DNA of 64,000 nucleotides from Alphaproteobacteria bacterium (GCA_006844765.1 SPJV01000097.1:28935-92934), one strand, 5' to 3'. Numbered from the stretch's first letter, positions 44,966 through 55,087 are shown. Translations and numbers: made by a program. Notes: generated by a model from the letters alone, not told the origin.

Positions 44966-46951
44966 TCAGTCGAATTCCAGAATCGGTTGATCAACTGCCA
45001 GGCTTTCACCGGCTGCGGCGTGTTGCTTGGCCACGGTGCCATCTTGAGCGGCGCGCAGGATGTTTTCCATCTTCATTGCTTCGACAACCGCCAATTCCTG
45101 CCCGGCCTTGATCTCATCACCCTCTGCGACCTTCAAGCTCACCAACATGCCCGGCATGGGGGAGAGAAGGAATTTCGACATATCGGGTGGCGGTTTGTAA
45201 GGCATCAGCGCGGCGAGGCCCGCATGCCGTTCTTCGACCGCAAGGGTGCGAATTCTTGCCCCATCATGGGATAGGATCAGGCCTGCGCCGTCACGATCAA
45301 CCTGGAAAACTCGGACCTCGTCGTCGATGACAGCTTCGAACAAGGCATCACCGGGGCGCCATGCGGTTCCGATATGAATATCCCGCCCGTCAAACTGCAG
45401 GATATCTGCACCTTCGCCTCGTGTGACCGTCACGGCAAAATCCTGCCGGTTCTCTTCACCTAAGAAGATGCGCCAGGCTGTCGGTGCAGGCGTTCCGCTT
45501 CTGCCTTCGCGGCGAACCGCGATGGCGGCAGCGACGGCAGCAAAGATTTGCGGGTCATCAGGGCTCAAGTGATCAGCGGTTAACCCATCGGGATAGTGTT
45601 CCGCGATGAAGTTGGTCGAGATATCACCGGATTTGAAACCCTCATGCTTCACCAAATTGGCGACGAAGGCCAGGTTGTGACTGAGCCCACGGACGAGATA
45701 TCCATCCATCGCCTTGCGGAGGTTATTGATCGCGCTATCACGGTCTTTGCCGCCGACGATCAGCTTCGCGATCATCGGGTCATAGAACATTGAGATTTCA
45801 GCACCCTCAAAGCACCCGTGATCGACACGAACCAGATCGGTGCCCGGCGCCTCTTCTGGTGGGCGGTACGAAACGAGCCGCCCTGTGGAGGGCAGGAACC
45901 CACGCTCCGGATCTTCGGCATAGACACGGGCTTCCATCGCCCAACCGGTCAGGCTGACATCTTTCTGCTGAAGGGCGAGTTTCTCCCCGGCAGCCACCCG
46001 GATCATCTGTTCAACGAGGTCCAGCCCCGTGATGTGCTCCGTCACCGGATGTTCGACTTGAAGCCGGGTGTTCATTTCCAGGAAGTAGAAGTTCCGGTCC
46101 TTGTCGACAATGAACTCCACTGTCCCGGCAGAGCGGTAATCGACGGCATCTGCCAATGCCACCGCCTGCTCACCCATGGCTTTGCGGGTTTCCTCATCCA
46201 GGAAGGGGGAGGGGGCTTCTTCGATCACCTTCTGATGTCGCCGCTGGATGGAGCATTCGCGCTCGCCCAGATAAAGGCTGGTCCCCTGACCGTCGCACAA
46301 AACCTGAATTTCGATATGGCGTGGTTGTTCGATGAATTTTTCGACAAAGACACGGTCATCGCCGAAGCTGGCGCGGCCTTCATTCATCGCGGAAACCAGG
46401 CCCGAGCGTGCCTCATCATCATTCCAGGCGAGGCGCATTCCCTTACCGCCCCCCCCAGCGGAGGCCTTCAGCATGACCGGATAGCCAATTTCAGTCGCGA
46501 TGCGGGCGGCTTCTTCCGGATCGGTTATTGCCTTCAAATGGCCGGGGACCGTACTCACACCGGCTTTCTCAGCCAGTTTCTTTGATTCGATCTTGTCGCC
46601 CATTGCTTCAATGGCGCCGACCGGCGGGCCGATAAAGGCGATGCCGGCTTCATCCAACGCCATGGCAAAGGTTTTGTTCTCGGACAGGAAGCCATAGCCG
46701 GGATGAACCGCCTCGGCGCCCGTGTCTTTACAGGCCTGCACAATCCGATCGATGACAAGGTAGCTTTCGGCAGACGGCGCAGGCCCGACAGCGACAGCCT
46801 CGCCGCCCAGTTCCAACGCCATGCGCACATGCAGCGCATCCGCGTCTGCTTCCGAATAGACCGCGACGGGCGTGATCCCCATCCGATGCGCCGACTTCAT
46901 AACCCGGCAAGCAATCTCACCCCGGTTCGCGATAAGGATTTTCTTGAACAT
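44966..46951 (-). CDS. pccA: Propionyl-CoA carboxylase alpha subunit (biotin carboxylase plus biotin carrier)
   Basis: This subunit carboxylates its own biotin using ATP and bicarbonate and hands CO2 to the beta subunit. The 661-residue product has the biotin carboxylase domain (KILIANRGEIACRV at the N-terminus, GGGGKGMR ATP loop), a middle PCC-type BT-like region, and a C-terminal carrier domain with the biotinylated Lys in EAMKMEN. I chose the ATG at 46951 after GGAG; an in-frame codon at 46972 is less likely. It lies 22 bases downstream of pccB. Methylcrotonyl- or acetyl-CoA carboxylase are alternatives, but the pairing with a PccB-like partner favours propionyl-CoA. Confidence 0.88.
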   Translation of the reverse strand: MFKKILIANRGEIACRVMKSAHRMGITPVAVYSEADADALHVRMALELGGEAVAVGPAPSAESYLVIDRIVQACKDTGAEAVHPGYGFLSENKTFAMALDEAGIAFIGPPVGAIEAMGDKIESKKLAEKAGVSTVPGHLKAITDPEEAARIATEIGYPVMLKASAGGGGKGMRLAWNDDEARSGLVSAMNEGRASFGDDRVFVEKFIEQPRHIEIQVLCDGQGTSLYLGERECSIQRRHQKVIEEAPSPFLDEETRKAMGEQAVALADAVDYRSAGTVEFIVDKDRNFYFLEMNTRLQVEHPVTEHITGLDLVEQMIRVAAGEKLALQQKDVSLTGWAMEARVYAEDPERGFLPSTGRLVSYRPPEEAPGTDLVRVDHGCFEGAEISMFYDPMIAKLIVGGKDRDSAINNLRKAMDGYLVRGLSHNLAFVANLVKHEGFKSGDISTNFIAEHYPDGLTADHLSPDDPQIFAAVAAAIAVRREGRSGTPAPTAWRIFLGEENRQDFAVTVTRGEGADILQFDGRDIHIGTAWRPGDALFEAVIDDEVRVFQVDRDGAGLILSHDGARIRTLAVEERHAGLAALMPYKPPPDMSKFLLSPMPGMLVSLKVAEGDEIKAGQELAVVEAMKMENILRAAQDGTVAKQHAAAGESLAVDQPILEFD

Positions 46952-46973
46952 TGTTTTGGCTCCTATCGTCACC

Positions 46974-48506
46974 CTAAAGCGGGATGTTCCCGTGCTTGCG
47001 CCACGGGTTTTCGAGCTTCTTCGTCTTCAGCATGCGCAGCGCGCGGGCGATCCGGCGGCGGGTGTTGCGGGGCATGATGACGTCATCAATGAAGCCATGT
47101 TTCCCGGCGACAAAGGGGTTGGCGAATTTCTCACGATACTCGGCTTCACGTTCGGCGAGTTTCTCTGGATCGTCTTTGTCCGCGCGGAAAATGATCTCAA
47201 CCGCCCCTTTCGGCCCCATCACCGCGATTTCCGCAGAGGGCCAGGCATAGTTGACGTCGCCGCGCAGATGTTTGGAGGCCATGACATCATAGGCCCCGCC
47301 ATAGGCCTTCCGGGTGATCAGTGTCACCTTCGGCACGGTCGCTTCGGCATAGGCGTAAAGCAGCTTTGCGCCATGTTTGATGATCCCGCCATATTCCTGT
47401 GCCGTGCCGGGCAGGAAGCCGGGCACATCGACCAGTGTGACGATGGGAATATTGAAGGCATCGCAGAACCGCACGAAACGTCCGCCCTTGATGGAACTCG
47501 CGATATCCAGACAGCCGGCCAGAACCATCGGTTGATTGGCAACGATCCCGACGGTTTCTCCTTCGATACGGGCAAAGCCGATCACGATATTGCCGGCATT
47601 GTCCGGCTGCAGCTCAAAGAACTCCCCCTCATCGGTGATTTTATGGATCAGTTCTTTGATGTCGTAAGGCTTGTTCGGATTGGCCGGGACCAGCGTGTCG
47701 AGGGACATATCGGGCCGGTCGACCGGGTCATGGGTCTCCCGTGTCGGTGCTTTCTCCCGATTGTTTTGCGGCAGGAAGGAAAGGAACTCCCGTAACTGCA
47801 ACAAGGCTTCCACATCATTCTCGAAAGCAAGGTCGGCCACGCCGCTCTTGGAGGTATGGGTAGAGGCGCCGCCCAGTTCTTCCGCCGTGACGGTTTCGTT
47901 GGTGACGGTCTTCACGACTTCCGGACCGGTCACGAACATATAGGATGAATCCTTCACCATGAAGATGAAGTCCGTCATGGCAGGCGAATAGACCGCCCCG
48001 CCGGCGCAGGGCCCCATGATCATCGAAATTTGCGGGATCACGCCAGAGGCCAGCACATTGCGCTGGAAGACATCGGCATACCCGGCTAGGGAGGCGACGC
48101 CTTCTTGAATGCGCGCCCCGCCGGAATCATTCAGTCCGACAACTGGGACGCCGACTTTCATCGCCTGTTCCATGATCTTGCAGATCTTGCGCGCATGGGC
48201 GGCGGAAAGGGAGCCGCCGAAGACTGTGAAGTCTTGCGAATAGACAAAGATCGGCCGGCCATTGACCTGTCCGAAGCCGGTTACCACGCCGTCGCCCGGG
48301 ATGCGGCTTTCCTGCATACCGAAATCTTGGCAATCATGTTCGACGAACATGTCCCATTCTTCGAAAGACCCTTCGTCGAGGAGAAGGTCCAGGCGTTCGC
48401 GTGCGGTCAGCTTGCTTTTCGCATGTTGAGATTCAATACGGCGCTCGCCGCCGCCCAAGCGCGCGGCGCTGCGTTTTTCTTCAAGCTGTCGGATGATGTC
48501 CTGCAT
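46974..48506 (-). CDS. pccB: Propionyl-CoA carboxylase beta subunit (carboxyltransferase)
   Basis: The 510-residue product transfers CO2 from biotin to propionyl-CoA, giving methylmalonyl-CoA. It has both crotonase-like halves: GGSLSAAHARKICKIMEQA with NDSGGARIQEGV and GPCAGGAVYSPA in the first, and DVPGFLPGTAQEYGGIIKHGAKLLYAY in the second. Length and motifs match PccB. The start follows GGGGGG. It is the promoter-proximal gene of the pccB-pccA pair. The 146 bases before it show no gene. Confidence 0.92.
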   Translation of the reverse strand: MQDIIRQLEEKRSAARLGGGERRIESQHAKSKLTARERLDLLLDEGSFEEWDMFVEHDCQDFGMQESRIPGDGVVTGFGQVNGRPIFVYSQDFTVFGGSLSAAHARKICKIMEQAMKVGVPVVGLNDSGGARIQEGVASLAGYADVFQRNVLASGVIPQISMIMGPCAGGAVYSPAMTDFIFMVKDSSYMFVTGPEVVKTVTNETVTAEELGGASTHTSKSGVADLAFENDVEALLQLREFLSFLPQNNREKAPTRETHDPVDRPDMSLDTLVPANPNKPYDIKELIHKITDEGEFFELQPDNAGNIVIGFARIEGETVGIVANQPMVLAGCLDIASSIKGGRFVRFCDAFNIPIVTLVDVPGFLPGTAQEYGGIIKHGAKLLYAYAEATVPKVTLITRKAYGGAYDVMASKHLRGDVNYAWPSAEIAVMGPKGAVEIIFRADKDDPEKLAEREAEYREKFANPFVAGKHGFIDDVIMPRNTRRRIARALRMLKTKKLENPWRKHGNIPL

Positions 48507-48652
48507 TGGCCAACCCCCCAGTAATTATAGTTGTAACTTTTGAATAGACCGGATTCTTCGACCGATCCAGGTGCATAAACAGTTGTGCCGGCTGTAACTG
48601 TAGTGCGCGCGACACTTAGGCGCGGCAGGATGGCGCGGGGCAATGGACATGC

Positions 48653-49351
48653 TTAGTTGTCGAGCAAGTCCAAGAAGCGCTTTGCTGCGGCACATTCTGA
48701 GTGCAAAGAGTCCCTGCGCTGCTGGGCGTCATCATCGGCCCCCCATTGTTCCGCCTGCCAGTCCTCATCAATTCGGGCTCGGTCGAAGGCATCCTCCGCC
48801 TCAATCTCCCGCTCCAACACCGAAAGGCCGAGCACGAGAGAGCCTGTGATGCTGGTCAGAACATGCAAGGGTGTCAGCCGGAACGGGTCGAGCGCATGAA
48901 CGGCGCTCTCCAGTCTTGCGACAGCGTCTGCAGGCTGGTCGACCGGGACGATCCCTTCCGTCAGAATTAACTTTGCGCCGTATTTCTCCGCCGCCCAATC
49001 CAGCATCGGCTGCCAGGCTTTTGCCTGACGCGCCGCCAGCTCCGGCGGGTCATCGGCGCGATAACACAACAGATCGGAACTACCGAAGCCGGCGATTTCT
49101 CCGGCGACTCCCTCCGGTTGCGGTATGACGCGGTCGATGGTTGTCGCGGCCAGTTGCATCATGGGCATGGAGGCGGGGTGAACCTCTTCCCCCTGACTAT
49201 CCCATTCTTGCGCAATGGCTTCAGCCATGGTCGCCGTTGGGACCGTCAGGGGCGCCTTGCCCGGTGTTCGGACAGAGCGCCCGTCGAGCGCAACATCGAA
49301 GCCGCCCCCATTGTTGGCGACGGCTTCGGCTTTCTTGTAAAAGCGCTTCAT
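48653..49351 (-). CDS. ATP12-family F1-ATPase assembly chaperone
   Basis: The 232-residue product matches the ATP12 family, which in mitochondria binds the F1 alpha subunit before assembly. Features include KRFYK at the N-terminus, LDGRSVRTPGKAPL, EWDSQGE and SSDLLCYRAD, all typical of alphaproteobacterial members. It is the last gene of the degQ-to-ATP12 operon, 12 bases after the AsmA-type gene. Confidence 0.93.
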   Translation of the reverse strand: MKRFYKKAEAVANNGGGFDVALDGRSVRTPGKAPLTVPTATMAEAIAQEWDSQGEEVHPASMPMMQLAATTIDRVIPQPEGVAGEIAGFGSSDLLCYRADDPPELAARQAKAWQPMLDWAAEKYGAKLILTEGIVPVDQPADAVARLESAVHALDPFRLTPLHVLTSITGSLVLGLSVLEREIEAEDAFDRARIDEDWQAEQWGADDDAQQRRDSLHSECAAAKRFLDLLDN

Positions 49352-49363
49352 GGATATCAGAGA

Positions 49364-52147
49364 TCAGTCGCTGCCAAAGATGCTCTTCAGTGCGCCACCG
49401 ACGCCTTCCTCAATCGCCTTAACAGGGTTTTCAACTGCGGAACTGCCAGTGCTGCTTTCCGGCTCCTGCTCAGCTTGTTCCTGAGAGCGTTTTACTGACG
49501 CCTGACAGGGGTGGTCTTCCGGCAGATCACCGACAACGGCCAGAAGCGCTGGCGCAATCCCGCCTGTCAGGACACCGGCCAAAATACCGACGCCGATATT
49601 GACCGGATCCGGGATCACGGACGGGCTGCCTAACGTACCGGTAACGACCAATGGAACGCTGGCGATACTGCCGCCTTTCGGCTTCACATTCAGGTCGAGG
49701 GATTCATCATTCAGATCAATCTCACCGGATGTGACGACTGTGATCGGGCCTGATGCGACATAGCCGGCTTTGGTTTCCATCAGCCCGCTTTTGGTCGGGT
49801 AGTCGAAAACCATGCAGTCGATGACGATCCAACCGCCTTCCGAGGCCAAAAGACCGGCCACGGTGCTGCCAACTTTCTCTTCGAAAGCCTTTTTCAGAAT
49901 GCGGCTGCCATAAAGACTGATCTGGCTCCGGCCGTCCAAGGAGGCGGCGATGGCCCGGGGGCTCTGACCGGCACCTGCAAGGCCGATATTCAGATCAATC
50001 GGTCCCTTGATCTTGTCTTTGAATCCGGCCCCGGCGAGGAGGCTGGCGAGATCAAGCTTGGTGCCCTTGATGTTGATATTCAGGCTTGGCGTTTCTTTGG
50101 AGCCATCCAATGCGATCGCACCATCCAGAACACCGCCCCCGATTTTTGCATCCAACGGTTCAATGCTGACAGCGCCATCCTGGAGCTTCACCTTCAAATC
50201 CATGTCGGTCAGCTCGGCAACGGCAGCCATCAGATACTTGGCTTTGTATTCGATATCCGCATTGACGGCTTTCAACCCATCGAGCGGCAGGGGATCACCC
50301 GGAATAATTCGGCCATCACCTGCATCGGAAGACGCACCGCCTGTTGACGCGCTGCTGGAACTTCCACCAGCCGAGGAACCGCCTTCGCTGGGCGGCGTCA
50401 GATCGTTGGTATCGAAATGCTCAGAACTCAGCCGCGCCGTAATGTTCGGCGTCGCGCCGGTCATGTCGAGCACGATGCTGCCTCCGATATCGCTGTCTGC
50501 AATCTTGGCGGTGAAGGGATTGATGGTCATCGGCTGACCCGCATCGCCCTTGATCGTGGCATCAACATCTACGGGCCCGATCGGCGGGACTGGAGATCCG
50601 GCCAGCTTGCTCAGGACCGACAGATCCGGTGAATCTACGCTGACACCAAGATCAGCGCCGCTCGCCTTCATCAGATCGTCCACGCGACCACTTGCGCCGA
50701 CAAGCAGGGTTTTCGCCGTACCAAGTGACAAGGACAGGTTTTCCATCGACAGCTTACTGGCCATCCCGCCATTGACGGCGAGCGACAGATCAAGCGGGCC
50801 GAGTGCCGGGACTTCCTGCCCGACAGCTTCTTTGACCGGTGCGGAGAGGGTGCCGATTTCCGGCGATTTCACCGCAAGCTTGATATCGATGCCGGCTTGA
50901 TTGATGGCATCGGCGATGCCCCCTTCGGCCAGCACTGTCAGCATTTCTGCCTTGCCGAGGGTAAAGGCCAAGTCTTGGACAGCGACACCGTCTTCCAGGC
51001 CACCAGCAACTTTCAGGTTCAAATCCATCGGGCCGAGGGCTGGAACGCCTTGGCCGGAGAAATCCTTGGCAATCGGTGAAAGCAGCCCGATTTCCGGACT
51101 TGCGACCGCGACATCAAGATTGATGCCCGCAGCGTGCATCGCATCCGCAATACCGCCAACAACATCGACTTTGAGCAATGCGTCCGTGCCCAGGCTGAAG
51201 GCAAAGTCCTGAACGGCAAGACCATCGCCTGCATCTCCGGCAAGCTTCAGACCCAGATCCATCGGACCGAGCGCCGGGACTTTCTGACCGGCAAATTGCT
51301 CCACGATGGGGGAGAGGTCACCGATTTCGGCACTCTTCACGGAGACACCGATGTCGATGCCTTCCGCAGCCGCCGCATTTTCGATCTGACCACCAATGCC
51401 CAACACCAGACCGGCAAGGTCGCCGTTAATGTCGATGGTCCAGGGCTCGGAACCGGAAATCGCCGCTGGCTTACCGAGCGCGCCATTCATGGTGATCGGA
51501 ACGGCGTCGAAAGCGGCCTTCAGCGACAGGGGAACAATCTCGTTGGGGTCATTGCTGGAGAGGGTGAGTTCATCCAGTACAAATTGGTGCGATTCACCTG
51601 TCTGCGCATCGGCCAGTGTTACGGTGATATCCGCAACTCGTACATCGCGCAGGATCGGGATGATGATATCGCCTGACCCGCCGCCATGTCCGCCGCCATG
51701 TGTTTCGCCCGTGTCGGCGGCTCCCTCATCTGCTGAGGCCTCGCCTGCTGGGGTCATCGCGGTATTCTGGCGGCCCTGGTCGTCGGTTTCAATCAGCGCA
51801 TCGACGCCGGTTAGGTGCAGTTTCACGATATCCGGGGAACCAAAGACCGCAGAAAGCGGCTTAAGGTCGACTTCGAAATTGGCGATTGTGACCATCTCCG
51901 GCCGTGATCCCCAATCCGCATTGCCAAGCGTGATATCGGTAACCTTGATCCGTGTGTCCAAACCGATCTCATTCTCGATGGGACCTGCGATGGTGAAGGA
52001 CCGGCCTGTCGCCTGTTCGACCTGGGCTTCGATATCAGCCTTGTAGTCATTGAGGTCCAACATTGTGGTGGCCCAGGTGACAACACCCGCAACCGCGAGC
52101 ACCAGCACGCCCACAATGCCCGCCAAAATCTTCAGGAACAGTTTCAT
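49364..52147 (-). CDS. AsmA family protein with four internal 78-residue repeats
   Basis: The 927-residue product has one N-terminal membrane helix (residues 5-28) and an AsmA-type periplasmic body. From about residue 250 to 540 a unit of 78, 78 and 74 residues recurs, each with a VPALGP(M/L)DL core at residues 290, 368, 446 and (as VPPIGP) 520. A His/Gly-rich stretch lies near 148-158 and a Ser/Gly/Ala linker near 585-620. AsmA proteins act in outer-membrane lipid or protein homeostasis; the exact role here is unknown. It sits inside the degQ-ATP12 operon. Confidence 0.85.
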   Translation of the reverse strand: MKLFLKILAGIVGVLVLAVAGVVTWATTMLDLNDYKADIEAQVEQATGRSFTIAGPIENEIGLDTRIKVTDITLGNADWGSRPEMVTIANFEVDLKPLSAVFGSPDIVKLHLTGVDALIETDDQGRQNTAMTPAGEASADEGAADTGETHGGGHGGGSGDIIIPILRDVRVADITVTLADAQTGESHQFVLDELTLSSNDPNEIVPLSLKAAFDAVPITMNGALGKPAAISGSEPWTIDINGDLAGLVLGIGGQIENAAAAEGIDIGVSVKSAEIGDLSPIVEQFAGQKVPALGPMDLGLKLAGDAGDGLAVQDFAFSLGTDALLKVDVVGGIADAMHAAGINLDVAVASPEIGLLSPIAKDFSGQGVPALGPMDLNLKVAGGLEDGVAVQDLAFTLGKAEMLTVLAEGGIADAINQAGIDIKLAVKSPEIGTLSAPVKEAVGQEVPALGPLDLSLAVNGGMASKLSMENLSLSLGTAKTLLVGASGRVDDLMKASGADLGVSVDSPDLSVLSKLAGSPVPPIGPVDVDATIKGDAGQPMTINPFTAKIADSDIGGSIVLDMTGATPNITARLSSEHFDTNDLTPPSEGGSSAGGSSSSASTGGASSDAGDGRIIPGDPLPLDGLKAVNADIEYKAKYLMAAVAELTDMDLKVKLQDGAVSIEPLDAKIGGGVLDGAIALDGSKETPSLNINIKGTKLDLASLLAGAGFKDKIKGPIDLNIGLAGAGQSPRAIAASLDGRSQISLYGSRILKKAFEEKVGSTVAGLLASEGGWIVIDCMVFDYPTKSGLMETKAGYVASGPITVVTSGEIDLNDESLDLNVKPKGGSIASVPLVVTGTLGSPSVIPDPVNIGVGILAGVLTGGIAPALLAVVGDLPEDHPCQASVKRSQEQAEQEPESSTGSSAVENPVKAIEEGVGGALKSIFGSD

Positions 52148-52226
52148 GACCGTTTACTCCCTTGCCCCAAATCGCGCCCCGCGAGGTTCAAAAAATACAC
52201 TTAAACTATGCTGGAGACTGCCGAAA

Positions 52227-52904
52227 TTACGCCCAAATCGTCTCTAGCAACTTTGGTATCTCATCATAAGTATTTGCTACCGCATGCGCCCCGGCTCGTT
52301 CAAGCTCTGTTGGTGGGTGATACCCCCAAGAAACGCCCAATCCGTGAGCTTTTGCATTTATCGCTAAGTTTATATCGAAGATCGTATCGCCTATGACCAC
52401 GGTATTCCAGGGATTTGCGCCGACTTCGGCCATTGCGTCTTCCAGAATTTGCGGATGTGGTTTCCCCGGCCCGTCATCTGCGGTCTTAAGGCAGGTGAAG
52501 ATTTCGGACAGGCCATGATTCTCCAGCGTGTGGATCAGGCCGCGTCGACCTTTCCCGGTTGCGACACCCAGAACAGCGCCCCGGGCATGCAAGTCTCTCA
52601 AGACCTGCTCACAGCCGGGATAGAGTGGCTCACTCAAATCATCGCTGTCTTGCTTGGCATGGGCGACGTCTCGGTAATGTTCCCGAAGTCTTAAATGTGC
52701 ATCCCGTTCGCCTTCCGGATGCAGGTTTTCAATGACTTCCAACAAATGCAGGCCGATCTGTTGGCGGATGTCGGAATCTGCAGGCGGGGGCAAGTTTTCG
52801 GCTTCGAACGCGCCCTGCATCGTGGAGACGACATTATGGCCGCTATCGACCAGCGTGCCGTCGCAATCGAAGACGATGAAGCGAAGTTCTTTGTCGAACG
52901 GCAT
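52227..52904 (-). CDS. HAD-superfamily phosphatase (phosphoglycolate-phosphatase-like)
   Basis: The 225-residue product has HAD motif I FDCDGTLVD near the N-terminus, a helical cap of the beta-phosphoglucomutase/Gph type, motif II at GVATGKGRRG, the motif III Lys in the region after it, and motif IV GDTIFDINLA. The substrate is unknown; phosphoglycolate is one option. Its start overlaps the rluC-type stop by an ATGA at 52904. Confidence 0.88.
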   Translation of the reverse strand: MPFDKELRFIVFDCDGTLVDSGHNVVSTMQGAFEAENLPPPADSDIRQQIGLHLLEVIENLHPEGERDAHLRLREHYRDVAHAKQDSDDLSEPLYPGCEQVLRDLHARGAVLGVATGKGRRGLIHTLENHGLSEIFTCLKTADDGPGKPHPQILEDAMAEVGANPWNTVVIGDTIFDINLAINAKAHGLGVSWGYHPPTELERAGAHAVANTYDEIPKLLETIWA

Positions 52905-53917
52905 CAGGCGATCTCCTCGAAAGGATCTTCTTCGGCGAGATCCGGGTCGAATTCGAACAGGCGTAGCGTATCTTTGAATAGTTTGGGTGGCGGGGCCATG
53001 AACCGGGCGCCAGCGCCGGCGACGCCGGGTGGCAGGACTAACTCTCTGGCGTGGAGATGCAGCTTGCGTGATGCCTCATCCCCTTCCAGATAGGCTTCAC
53101 GCCCGCCATATTTCCCATCGCCCAGGATCGGCGTTTCCAGTGCTGCCATATGCGCGCGCAATTGGTGTGTCCTGCCGGTGCGGGGCCAGAGCGCGACCAG
53201 GGCGGCCCGTTTTGCGGCATGATCCAGCACAACATAGTCCGTCACCGCAGATTTGCCGTCTTCCGGGTCGGCATGGACCCGCTCCTTACCGGCGGGGCCT
53301 CCTTTGGACAGGGGTAGATCGATGGTTCCACGCTCTGGCCGTGGGACGCCGACAGTGATGGCCCAGTAGATTTTGCGGGTTTCCCGGCGCTTGAACCCCT
53401 CTGCCAGGGCGGCTGCAGCCTTGCGGTTGCGTGCCAGGACCATGATGCCACTCGTATCCCGGTCCAGCCGGTGCACGAGGCGAGGGCGTTCTTCTGCTTC
53501 AAAGGTTAGATGGTCGAGCAGCCCATCCAGATGCCGCTCTGTCCCCTGGCCCCCTTGGACGGCCAACCCCGATGGCTTGTCGATGACCAGGATGTCCTGG
53601 TTGCGGAATAGGACGAAGCTTTGTGCCAGCGCCTCATCGCCCTGGCGCGGCTTCATTCCGCCCGGTTTCGATGGATCGCGTGAGCGTTTCTGCGGTGCTT
53701 GCATGTCCCGTGGTTCATAAGGTGGGACACGGACGGACTGTCCGGCAACAACCCGGCTGTCTGCTTTGACCCGCCCGCCATCGAGCCTGACTTCACCCTT
53801 TCTGAGCGCCTTTTGCAGGCGCCCGAACGGCATATCCGGAAGGCGGGTCTTGAACCAGCGGTCCAGGCGCATGCCGTCTTCATCGTCTGCTACTGTCAGT
53901 GTTGTAACACCGGACAT
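52904..53917 (-). CDS. rluC: RluA/RluC-family 23S rRNA pseudouridine synthase
   Basis: The 337-residue product has an N-terminal S4 RNA-binding domain (about residues 1-70), and the RluA catalytic motif HRLDRDTSG with Asp152. The later RTHQLRAH motif is also present. The S4 domain and genomic context favour RluC (U955/2504/2580 of 23S rRNA) over RluA. A poorly conserved extension lies near residues 72-98 (rich in Lys, Arg and Pro). It is 2 bases downstream of crcB. Confidence 0.88.
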   Translation of the reverse strand: MSGVTTLTVADDEDGMRLDRWFKTRLPDMPFGRLQKALRKGEVRLDGGRVKADSRVVAGQSVRVPPYEPRDMQAPQKRSRDPSKPGGMKPRQGDEALAQSFVLFRNQDILVIDKPSGLAVQGGQGTERHLDGLLDHLTFEAEERPRLVHRLDRDTSGIMVLARNRKAAAALAEGFKRRETRKIYWAITVGVPRPERGTIDLPLSKGGPAGKERVHADPEDGKSAVTDYVVLDHAAKRAALVALWPRTGRTHQLRAHMAALETPILGDGKYGGREAYLEGDEASRKLHLHARELVLPPGVAGAGARFMAPPPKLFKDTLRLFEFDPDLAEEDPFEEIA

Positions 53918-53919
53918 TG

Positions 53920-54306
53920 TTATGCTCCTGCGAATAAGGCGCGACCGGCCATCATGCCGAGATAGAGCCCCGCAACAGAAAGCGCCACCGATCCGCCGAT
54001 ATAGGCCATGGCCTGGAACGCCTGTCCTCGCTGCAGCAGCAAGACAGTGTCCAGGGAGAAGGTTGAGAAAGTGGTAAAGGCACCCAGCAGGCCGATAGCC
54101 AGGAAGGCGCGAAGCTCAGCCCCAACCAGCGTGCCCAGAGCGAAGGCTTCGATCAAAAACCCCATCAAAGCCGATCCCAAAATGTTCACGACAAAGATGC
54201 CCCAGGGGAAGCCGGGCCCGACCAACGCCGTAATGCCAGCGGCGGCAAAGTGGCGGGCAACGGCCCCACAGGCGCCGCCTGCCGCTATCGCAAGGATCAT
54301 TTTCAT
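53920..54306 (-). CDS. crcB: Fluoride channel CrcB/Fluc
   Basis: The 128-residue membrane protein exports fluoride as a dual-topology dimer. It has four helices and the family marks GACGAVARH at the N-terminus and TFSTFSLD in the third helix. The position in the rarA-crcB-rluC order is common in alphaproteobacteria. No fluoride riboswitch is visible before it; it appears to be read from the upstream operon. Confidence 0.93.
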   Translation of the reverse strand: MKMILAIAAGGACGAVARHFAAAGITALVGPGFPWGIFVVNILGSALMGFLIEAFALGTLVGAELRAFLAIGLLGAFTTFSTFSLDTVLLLQRGQAFQAMAYIGGSVALSVAGLYLGMMAGRALFAGA

Positions 54307-54340
54307 AGTGACCTGACAATCGCCTTTCGAGACCGGTCCA

Positions 54341-55087
54341 TCAAGCGCTTTGCCTCTGCCGGCTCTTGCGGGCGCGGCGGGCTAGCATATTGAGCCCTTC
54401 GATCAGCGCAGAGAATGCCATCGCCGCATAAGTATAACCCTTCGGTACATGGGCACCGAAGCCATCGGCGACCAGTACCATCCCAATCATCAACAGGAAG
54501 CCGAGCGCAAGCATGACGACCGTCGGATTGGCGGCAATGAAGCGAGAAAGAGGGCCGGAGGCGGCAAGCATGACCCCGACCGCCGTGATCACGGCGATGA
54601 CCATGATCGGCAGGTCTCTGGTCATGCCCACGGCGGTCACGATGCTGTCGATGGAGAAGACGAGATCAAGCAGCAGGATTTGCATGATCGCGACGCCCAT
54701 GGCGGTTGCGGCCTTCTTGCCGGTGCTCTCGTCATCTTCCGGCGGGTCAACGTGATGGTGAATCTCGGTCGTTGCCTTCCAAATCAGGAAGACGCCGCCT
54801 GCAATCAGGATCAAATCCCGCCAACTGAAAGCATGGTTGAAGAGGCTGAAAACCGGCTCGACAAGGCCGACGATAACGACCAGCAGGCCTAATAGCGCCA
54901 GTCTTAAGACCAAGGCGCCGCCAAGCCCGATGGCCCGGGCCTTGGGGCGCATCTCTTCCGGTAGTTTGTTGGTCAGGATCGATATGAAGATCAGGTTATC
55001 GATGCCGAGCACGATCTCCATGACGATCAGTGTCGCCAAGGCCGCCCAGGCTTCCGGGCTCGCTATCAGTGTCATGAAGTATTCCAT
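54341..55087 (-). CDS. TerC family membrane protein
   Basis: The 248-residue product has about seven membrane helices and the paired acidic motifs of the family: EIVLGIDNLIFIS in the first helix and DLVFSIDSIVTAVG in the middle. A His-rich cytoplasmic loop (EIHHHVDPPEDDE) lies near residues 108-120. TerC proteins export manganese or other metals in several bacteria. I chose the ATG at 55087, which follows GGGGAG. It interrupts the usual rarA-crcB order. Confidence 0.9.
   Translation of the reverse strand: MEYFMTLIASPEAWAALATLIVMEIVLGIDNLIFISILTNKLPEEMRPKARAIGLGGALVLRLALLGLLVVIVGLVEPVFSLFNHAFSWRDLILIAGGVFLIWKATTEIHHHVDPPEDDESTGKKAATAMGVAIMQILLLDLVFSIDSIVTAVGMTRDLPIMVIAVITAVGVMLAASGPLSRFIAANPTVVMLALGFLLMIGMVLVADGFGAHVPKGYTYAAMAFSALIEGLNMLARRARKSRQRQSA

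Noticed and set aside
45818..47795. Two plus-strand frames (255 and 307 codons) over pccA and pccB
   Set aside because: Both are antisense to clear carboxylase genes and encode no recognisable protein.
53920..54340. A fluoride riboswitch before crcB
   Set aside because: Only 34 bases separate crcB from terC, too short for the aptamer, and no matching fold is seen.
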